Assembly (NCBI GenBank): GCA_030428705.1
Contig: JAUIDI010000004.1
Span: forward strand, 1-64,000
Direction of reading: 5' to 3'
Length of the DNA stretch: 64,000 nt
Source: Bacteroidia bacterium
Lineage (GTDB): Bacteria > Bacteroidota > Bacteroidia > Flavobacteriales > Flavobacteriaceae
The notes under the pieces were generated by a model. The model had not been told where the DNA came from, ran no database searches, and saw only the letters and a list, made by a program, of their open reading frames with translations. Positions 59,279 to 64,000 of this stretch are shown here, piece by piece. Position 1 is the first letter of the stretch. Each line of letters opens with the position of its first letter. The translations under genes were made by a program, and so were the position numbers.

Positions 59279-60004
59279 ATGAACTGTATTATTATTGACG
59301 ACGAACCCTTGGCCATAGAAGTATTGCAGGGCTATTGCGAGAAAATGGACTTTATATACCTTATAGGTACCTACACCAATCCTTTGGAAGCCATTACGGC
59401 CATAAAGGAAAAAAAGATAGATTTGATTTTTTGTGATATTGAAATGCCGCAAATAAGTGGTATCGATTTCATAAACTCATTGGACAACAAACCTTTGTTC
59501 ATTTTTACGACCGCTTATAGCCAATATGCCGTCGAGGGTTTTGAACTCAATGCCGTGGATTATCTGGTCAAACCGATACCTTATCCAAGATTCATCAAGG
59601 CCATTTCAAGGGCCAAAGAACTTTTGGCCGATAAAAACATCCCTGTTGAAAGCCATATTTTTCCATCACATGGAGAAAAAAAAGCACCTCAGAACTTCAT
59701 CTTTGTAAAGGCCGAATATGAAAGTATAAAGATCGATCTAGACGATATCGAATACATTCAAGGCTTAAAGGATTACCTGAAAATCCATATTACAGGTACC
59801 AACAAGGCCATACTTACGCTTATGAGTTTTAAGGAAGTGTTGGAGAGGTTGCCAACGAACCAATTCTTACGCGTACATAAATCTTTTGTTGTAAACGTAA
59901 ATTACATCAAAACGGTACAGCGCAACCGCATCGTGATCAACGATGTTAGAATACCTATTGGGGAAAGCTTCAAGACAGATTTTTTTTCCATATTGGGCCT
60001 GTAA
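59279..60004 (+). CDS. LytTR response regulator
   Basis: 241 aa. Receiver domain with D7/D8 and the phospho-acceptor D53 (LIFCDIEMPQISGID), T in IFTTAYSQYAVEGF and K in YLVKPIP. The C-terminal LytTR DNA-binding domain (about 135-240) shows IFVKAEYESIKIDLDDIEYI and FLRVHKSFVVNVNYIKTVQR. It pairs with the LytS kinase and most likely controls the efflux operon downstream; a candidate inverted repeat lies at 60093-60109. Confidence 0.93.
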   Translation: MNCIIIDDEPLAIEVLQGYCEKMDFIYLIGTYTNPLEAITAIKEKKIDLIFCDIEMPQISGIDFINSLDNKPLFIFTTAYSQYAVEGFELNAVDYLVKPIPYPRFIKAISRAKELLADKNIPVESHIFPSHGEKKAPQNFIFVKAEYESIKIDLDDIEYIQGLKDYLKIHITGTNKAILTLMSFKEVLERLPTNQFLRVHKSFVVNVNYIKTVQRNRIVINDVRIPIGESFKTDFFSILGL

Positions 60005-60092
60005 AGCCTACCGAATTTCCCTTGGACATTTTTGTAAAAAAACAAATCGGCAAAAAAAGGGCGTTCGTCTATAAAATTTCGCCCCCAGTATA

Positions 60093-60109
60093 TTCCGTTC
60101 GTAACGGAA
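60093..60109. promoter_or_regulatory. Inverted repeat upstream of the efflux operon
   Basis: TTCCGTT-CGT-AACGGAA, seven perfect pairs, 47 bases before the TolC-like ATG and 89 bases after the LytTR stop. It is the only obvious operator-like site in the gap and could be the target of the adjacent LytTR regulator or another repressor. LytTR sites are usually direct repeats, so this assignment is weak. Confidence 0.4.
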
Positions 60110-60155
60110 CATCGGTATATAGGAACTTCGTATGGAATTCAAATAGCCATACACA

Positions 60156-61490
60156 ATGCAAAAGTTTTTATTTAGTGCCGTTTTTCTGATTTGTTGCCAC
60201 GGTGTGTTATGGTCACAGGCAATTGGGACTGTGGAAGATAAAATATGGACCCTTCAAGATTGTATCGCCTATGCCATCGACAACAATATCTCGGTTCTCA
60301 ATGCTCGGTTGACCTTGGAAAATGCCGAAATCGATTACCGGCAATCCAAATCGGAACGCCTGCCCAATCTTTTCGGCAATGCTTCGCAAAGCATGACCAA
60401 TGGCAGCAGTATAGATCCCATTACCAGTGATTTCGTATCGGAGCAGATCCATTCCACCAGCTTGGGCCTTAATACGAACGTACCCTTGTACCAAGGCGGT
60501 GAACTGAACCATCGAATAAAGCAGAACAGACTTTTAGCCGATCAAAACTCCCTGTATGTCAAAGAGGCCGAAAACAATATCATTCTAAGCATAGCGGAAG
60601 CCTACCTACAGGCCCTCTATGGCCACGAGGCCTTAAAGGTGGCCGAGAACAACCTCATGGTTTCCGAAAAGGAAATGGAAACGGCAAAGATCCGTTACGA
60701 ATCGGGCAGTACCGCCAAAAAGGACTATTCGGATGCCATAGCCCAAAAAGCCACCAACAAATACAATCTTATCGCGGCGCAAAAAGATTACGACCTTCAA
60801 TTGCTCACATTAAAGCAAATGCTCGAACTAGGCCCGGAAACAAATTTTCAGATCGAGAATCCCGACACCAGCTATAACGGGGTATACCCGATAGAAGATA
60901 AAATGATAATCTATGAGGCCGCCCTCGGCACGCTGCCCGAACTGGATGCCAGCCGAATGGACATCGATATCTCGGAAAAAGACCTCGATATCGCCAAAAG
61001 CGGGTATTTGCCTTCGCTTTCCCTTTCCGGAAGTTTGGGTACGGGCTATACGAGTACCCGGGAACTGAGCTTCTCGGACCAGTTCGACGTGAACTTCAAC
61101 CAACGAATAGGTTTGTCGCTCAATGTTCCCATTTTCAATAGAAACCAGACAAAGGCACAGGTGCAAAAGGCACAGATCAATATAGAAAAAAGCAAATTGA
61201 ATTATAGGACCGAGGAAAAGGAACTCTATAAAAAGATAGAAACGGCATGGCAAAATTCAATCGCCTCGCAAGAACAGTTGTTGGCAGCACAAGCGGCGAG
61301 CGATGCGGCGAAAGCATCCTATGAACTTGCAAAAAAACAGTACGACCTGGGTGCGCTCAGTACCACTGACCTCGTTGTAAGCCAAAACACCTACACCAAT
61401 GCCCAACAGAACTATTTGCAATCAAAATACCTGAGCATTCTCTATGCCCAATTGCTCCAGTTTTATCAAGGAAAAGAAATCAAAATTTAA
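60156..61490 (+). CDS. TolC-family outer-membrane efflux channel
   Basis: 444 aa. Signal peptide FSAVFLICCHGVLWSQ, then two OEP repeats: the amphipathic N-terminal ADNNISVLNARLTLENAEID-like region (written as 'NNISVLNARLTLENAEI') and the C-terminal LAQKQ-type coil AKASYELAKKQYDLGALSTT with DLVVSQNTYTNAQQNYLQSK. It spans the outer membrane as the exit duct of the tripartite pump whose adaptor follows 12 bases later. Confidence 0.93.
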   Translation: MQKFLFSAVFLICCHGVLWSQAIGTVEDKIWTLQDCIAYAIDNNISVLNARLTLENAEIDYRQSKSERLPNLFGNASQSMTNGSSIDPITSDFVSEQIHSTSLGLNTNVPLYQGGELNHRIKQNRLLADQNSLYVKEAENNIILSIAEAYLQALYGHEALKVAENNLMVSEKEMETAKIRYESGSTAKKDYSDAIAQKATNKYNLIAAQKDYDLQLLTLKQMLELGPETNFQIENPDTSYNGVYPIEDKMIIYEAALGTLPELDASRMDIDISEKDLDIAKSGYLPSLSLSGSLGTGYTSTRELSFSDQFDVNFNQRIGLSLNVPIFNRNQTKAQVQKAQINIEKSKLNYRTEEKELYKKIETAWQNSIASQEQLLAAQAASDAAKASYELAKKQYDLGALSTTDLVVSQNTYTNAQQNYLQSKYLSILYAQLLQFYQGKEIKI

Positions 61491-61502
61491 TCAAGATCAA
61501 AG

Positions 61503-62744
61503 ATGAAAAACAAAAAACTCAAAACGATCATTCTAGTAGGTGTTGTCATCGTACTTGCCCTTGTCATATATGTTTTCTTCGGAAGGGCCAACGAAACAAA
61601 GATCGTCGCCGAAACGGTAGCGGCCAAGACAGGGAACGTAACCAAGACCATTACCGCAACGGGTACTGTGGAACCTACAAACGAAGTAGAGGTAGGCACC
61701 CAGGTTTCCGGGGAAGTAGAACGAATATATGTGGACTTTAACAGTAAAGTGACCAAAGGGCAATTGATCGCCGAACTCGACAAGACCAATTTAAAGGCGA
61801 CGCTCTTACAGGCACAGGCATCGTATGACAATGCCAAGAACGAGATGAACTATTTGCAGACCATTTACGATCGACAAAAAAAATTATATGACAACGAAGT
61901 GATAAGCCAGGCGGATTTTGAAAGTGCTTCCTACAACCTGAACAATGCGAAAAGTACGGTAACCCAGAGATTATCCGATCTGCAAAGGGCAAGAACCAAT
62001 TTGGGCTATGCCGAGATATACTCCCCCATAGATGGCGTGGTCTTATCAAGATCTGTGGAAGAGGGGCAAACAGTGGCGGCAAGCTATAGCACCCCAACAT
62101 TGTTCACCATAGCACAAGACCTTAAAGAAATGCAGGTAGAGGCCGATGTTGACGAGGCCGATATAGGTCAGGTAAGCGAGGGGCAACGTGTCACTTTTAC
62201 GGTAGATGCATACCCTGACAAAGAATTCACGGGCTCGGTAACGCAAGTCCGTTTAGATCCTACCGTAGAATCGAACGTGGTTACGTATACCGTGGTCATC
62301 AAGGCCGACAATCCCGACCTTTTGCTCAAACCGGGCCTCACCGCAACAATTTTTATCTACACCTTGGAATTGAACGATGTTCTTACCGCAGAGGCCAAAG
62401 CGGTTAATTTTCGCCCCGATGCGCAACTGGTAAGGATCTATAACGGCCAAAACGGTTCTTTGGAAGGTGGGCAGCCCCCGATGTCCCCTTCCGCTGAACC
62501 TAGTCAAGGGTCCATTGTTTGGGTGCTGCAGAACAATACCATTATTTCCAGATCGATCAAAACGGGAAGTAGCGATGGCATGAACGTTCAAATCCAGGAA
62601 GGATTACAGGAAGGGGACGAAATGGTCTATAACATCAAAAGTGTGGGCAATGGCGAAAATGTACAGTCCAATGGTGGTTCGCAAAGTCCGTTCATGCCTA
62701 AAAGGCCTGGGGCCGACAGGGACAAAAAGAAGGAAAAAGAATGA
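61503..62744 (+). CDS. macA: MacA-type periplasmic adaptor of a tripartite ABC efflux pump
   Basis: 413 aa. One N-terminal transmembrane helix (TIILVGVVIVLALVIYVFF), then the HlyD/MacA order: beta-barrel/lipoyl start (GNVTKTITATGTVEPTNEVE, VGTQVSGEVERIYVDFNSKV), an alpha-helical hairpin (about 100-170, ATLLQAQASYDNAKNEMNYL), lipoyl half-motif and barrel (APIDG-like SPIDGVVLSRSVEEGQTVAA) and membrane-proximal domain. A Pro/Ser-rich insert (GGQPPMSPSAEPSQG) precedes the C-terminus. Overlaps the ATPase start by 4 bases. Confidence 0.92.
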   Translation: MKNKKLKTIILVGVVIVLALVIYVFFGRANETKIVAETVAAKTGNVTKTITATGTVEPTNEVEVGTQVSGEVERIYVDFNSKVTKGQLIAELDKTNLKATLLQAQASYDNAKNEMNYLQTIYDRQKKLYDNEVISQADFESASYNLNNAKSTVTQRLSDLQRARTNLGYAEIYSPIDGVVLSRSVEEGQTVAASYSTPTLFTIAQDLKEMQVEADVDEADIGQVSEGQRVTFTVDAYPDKEFTGSVTQVRLDPTVESNVVTYTVVIKADNPDLLLKPGLTATIFIYTLELNDVLTAEAKAVNFRPDAQLVRIYNGQNGSLEGGQPPMSPSAEPSQGSIVWVLQNNTIISRSIKTGSSDGMNVQIQEGLQEGDEMVYNIKSVGNGENVQSNGGSQSPFMPKRPGADRDKKKEKE

Positions 62745-63469
62745 AGACGATCATCAAAATAGAGAACCTAAAACGCGACTTTGCGATGGGCGATGAAACG
62801 GTGCACGCCTTAAGGGGAATCTCGCTTGACATCGAAGAGGGCGAATTTGTTACCATTATGGGATCGAGCGGTTCCGGTAAAAGTACCCTGTTGAACATTC
62901 TTGGTTGCTTGGATGTACCGAGTACGGGTACCTACCTAATCGATAATGTAAACGTAAAGAACCTCGGCAGGAACGAATTGGCCATGATACGCAACGAAAA
63001 AATTGGCTTTATTTTTCAATCGTACAACTTATTGCCGCGCACCTCGGCCGTCGACAATGTAGAGTTGCCCCTTTTGTACAACGGAAAGGTTTCCAACGGA
63101 GAAAGACACGACCGGGCCTTGCGCGCCCTTGAAAAGGTCGGTCTAGCGGACCGTATCTCGCATACCCCGGCACAACTCTCGGGCGGGCAGCAACAACGTG
63201 TTGCCATAGCCCGTAGCTTAGTGAACGATCCCGTGGTCATTCTGGCCGACGAAGCCACTGGGAATTTGGACACCAGGACTTCGTACGAGATCATGTCGCT
63301 CTTTCAAGAATTGAACGCACAGGGAAAGACCATCATTTTCGTGACCCATGAACCCGATATAGCGGCATTCAGTAAACGTACCATCGTACTCAAGGACGGG
63401 GATATTATTGAAGACCGATTGAACGATGATATACAAATGGCATCCGAACACCTTGCGGCCTTAAATTGA
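62741..63469 (+). CDS. ABC transporter ATP-binding protein (MacB ATPase half)
   Basis: 242 aa. Walker [10 protein letters not shown] at 41-49, Q-loop FQSYNLL, signature LSGGQQQR, Walker [14 protein letters not shown] and switch H in FVTHEPDIA. MacB/LolD-type. The start overlaps the adaptor stop (ATGA). The permease follows after seven bases on a separate gene, unlike the fused E. coli MacB. Confidence 0.95.
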   Translation: MKTIIKIENLKRDFAMGDETVHALRGISLDIEEGEFVTIMGSSGSGKSTLLNILGCLDVPSTGTYLIDNVNVKNLGRNELAMIRNEKIGFIFQSYNLLPRTSAVDNVELPLLYNGKVSNGERHDRALRALEKVGLADRISHTPAQLSGGQQQRVAIARSLVNDPVVILADEATGNLDTRTSYEIMSLFQELNAQGKTIIFVTHEPDIAAFSKRTIVLKDGDIIEDRLNDDIQMASEHLAALN

Positions 63470-63476
63470 ACACATT

Positions 63477-64000
63477 ATGAAACTTTCGAATTTGATAAAG
63501 ATCGCATGGAAGGCGATCGTGCTCAACAAAGCAAGAACATTACTGACCATGCTCGGTATAATCATCGGCGTAGGTTCGGTAATTGCCATGTTGGCGATAG
63601 GCGAAGGCTCGAAGGAAAGCATCAGGACCCAAATATCGAGTATGGGATCCAATATGATCACTATCCGTCCCGGTGCCCAGATGATGGGCGGGGTACGTAG
63701 GGGTGCCGACGAAATGCAGTCTTTGAAATTGGATGACTATGAGGCCTTAAAGTCGGAAACCAGGTTTTTAACCGATATTTCCCCCCAAGTACAGGGTAGC
63801 GGGCAGGTCATTTCCGGATCCGAAAATGCCCAGACCAGTATTTATGGCGTGGCGCCTGAATACTTGAACATCAGGGTACTAGAGATGGTAAGTGGCAGTA
63901 TGTTTACCGAAGCGGATGTAAGATCGGCGGCAAAGGTAGCCGTCATCGGGGAAACCGTTGTTGAAAACCTTTTTCCCAATGGAAACGACCCGATAGGCCA
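63477..64000 (+). CDS. MacB-type ABC transporter permease, 5' part (runs off the window)
   Basis: The ATG at 63477 opens MKLSNLIKIAWKAIVLNKAR, the FtsX/MacB N-terminal motif, then the first transmembrane helix LLTMLGIIIGVGSVIAMLAI and a periplasmic domain (SSMGSNMITIRPGAQMMGGV, VAVIGETVVENLFP). About 174 codons are seen; family members have about 400, so the last three helices are outside. Permease of the pump encoded by the preceding genes; exports drugs, peptides or lipids of unknown identity. Confidence 0.93.
   Translation, partial: MKLSNLIKIAWKAIVLNKARTLLTMLGIIIGVGSVIAMLAIGEGSKESIRTQISSMGSNMITIRPGAQMMGGVRRGADEMQSLKLDDYEALKSETRFLTDISPQVQGSGQVISGSENAQTSIYGVAPEYLNIRVLEMVSGSMFTEADVRSAAKVAVIGETVVENLFPNGNDPIG

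Overview
The window looks like a stretch of a marine Flavobacteriaceae chromosome (Bacteroidota, in the Maribacter/Zobellia/Muricauda style; the genus cannot be fixed from sequence alone). The reasons are: candidate promoters with the Bacteroidota -7 element TAnnTTTG; C-terminal type IX secretion (T9SS) sorting domains on secreted proteins; Bacteroidota-restricted families (DUF4270, DUF4907, DUF4286, DUF6428, DUF1800/DUF1501 pair); LytS/LytTR regulation; and the ligase-associated PdeM/DEXH-helicase repair genes. No rRNA, prophage, CRISPR array or intact insertion sequence was seen. One tRNA gene (Leu-CAA) is present.

Layout. 1-3.5 kb is the only clearly accessory part. On the minus strand it holds a tyrosine recombinase, then a 22-bp palindrome, then a gene unit bounded by a perfect 10-bp inverted pair (GTTAGGTGCA / TGCACCTAAC), then a ~137-bp attC-like hairpin and the start of a second small secreted-protein gene. 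This has the architecture of an integron cassette array, but the recombinase lacks the IntI-specific insertion. A divergent zinc-ribbon gene, two clusters of palindromes and a tRNA 3' fragment fused to a truncated nucleoside hydrolase complete this mobile-looking zone.

3.6-27 kb is mostly housekeeping: ferritin, MetRS, a DUF1501/DUF1800 pair, YraN with an ACT-domain protein, a TlpA-like thioredoxin, a class C beta-lactamase-fold lipoprotein, Mfd, and PdeM plus its partner helicase split by a ribokinase/sugar-porter pair. A ~133-bp MITE-like palindrome lies at 27.1 kb. 27-37 kb holds Fbp, a GNAT/aspartate kinase pair, a fused OlsF-type aminolipid acyltransferase, and a small arsenic operon (arsR, DUF6428, arsN-like, arsC) without an efflux pump, followed by membrane and stress-type small proteins.

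36-46 kb is a conserved minus-strand housekeeping run (2-hydroxyacid dehydrogenase, cupin, MgtE, RsmA, GGCT-like, DUF4286, TPR protein, SerS; then HTTM and RibF). 46.7-51.1 kb encodes a large T9SS-secreted zinc metallopeptidase translationally coupled to a lipoprotein. 51-54 kb is pth, rplY, prs and tRNA-Leu. 54-58 kb encodes an outer-membrane barrel, a DUF4270 lipoprotein and a Kelch lipoprotein. 58-64 kb is a LytS/LytTR two-component pair followed by a TolC-MacA-MacB type tripartite efflux operon that runs off the right edge.

Gene starts were chosen by inspection. Several apparent long ORFs begin at upstream TTG or GTG codons and were shortened to the first ATG supported by family length or neighbouring stops.
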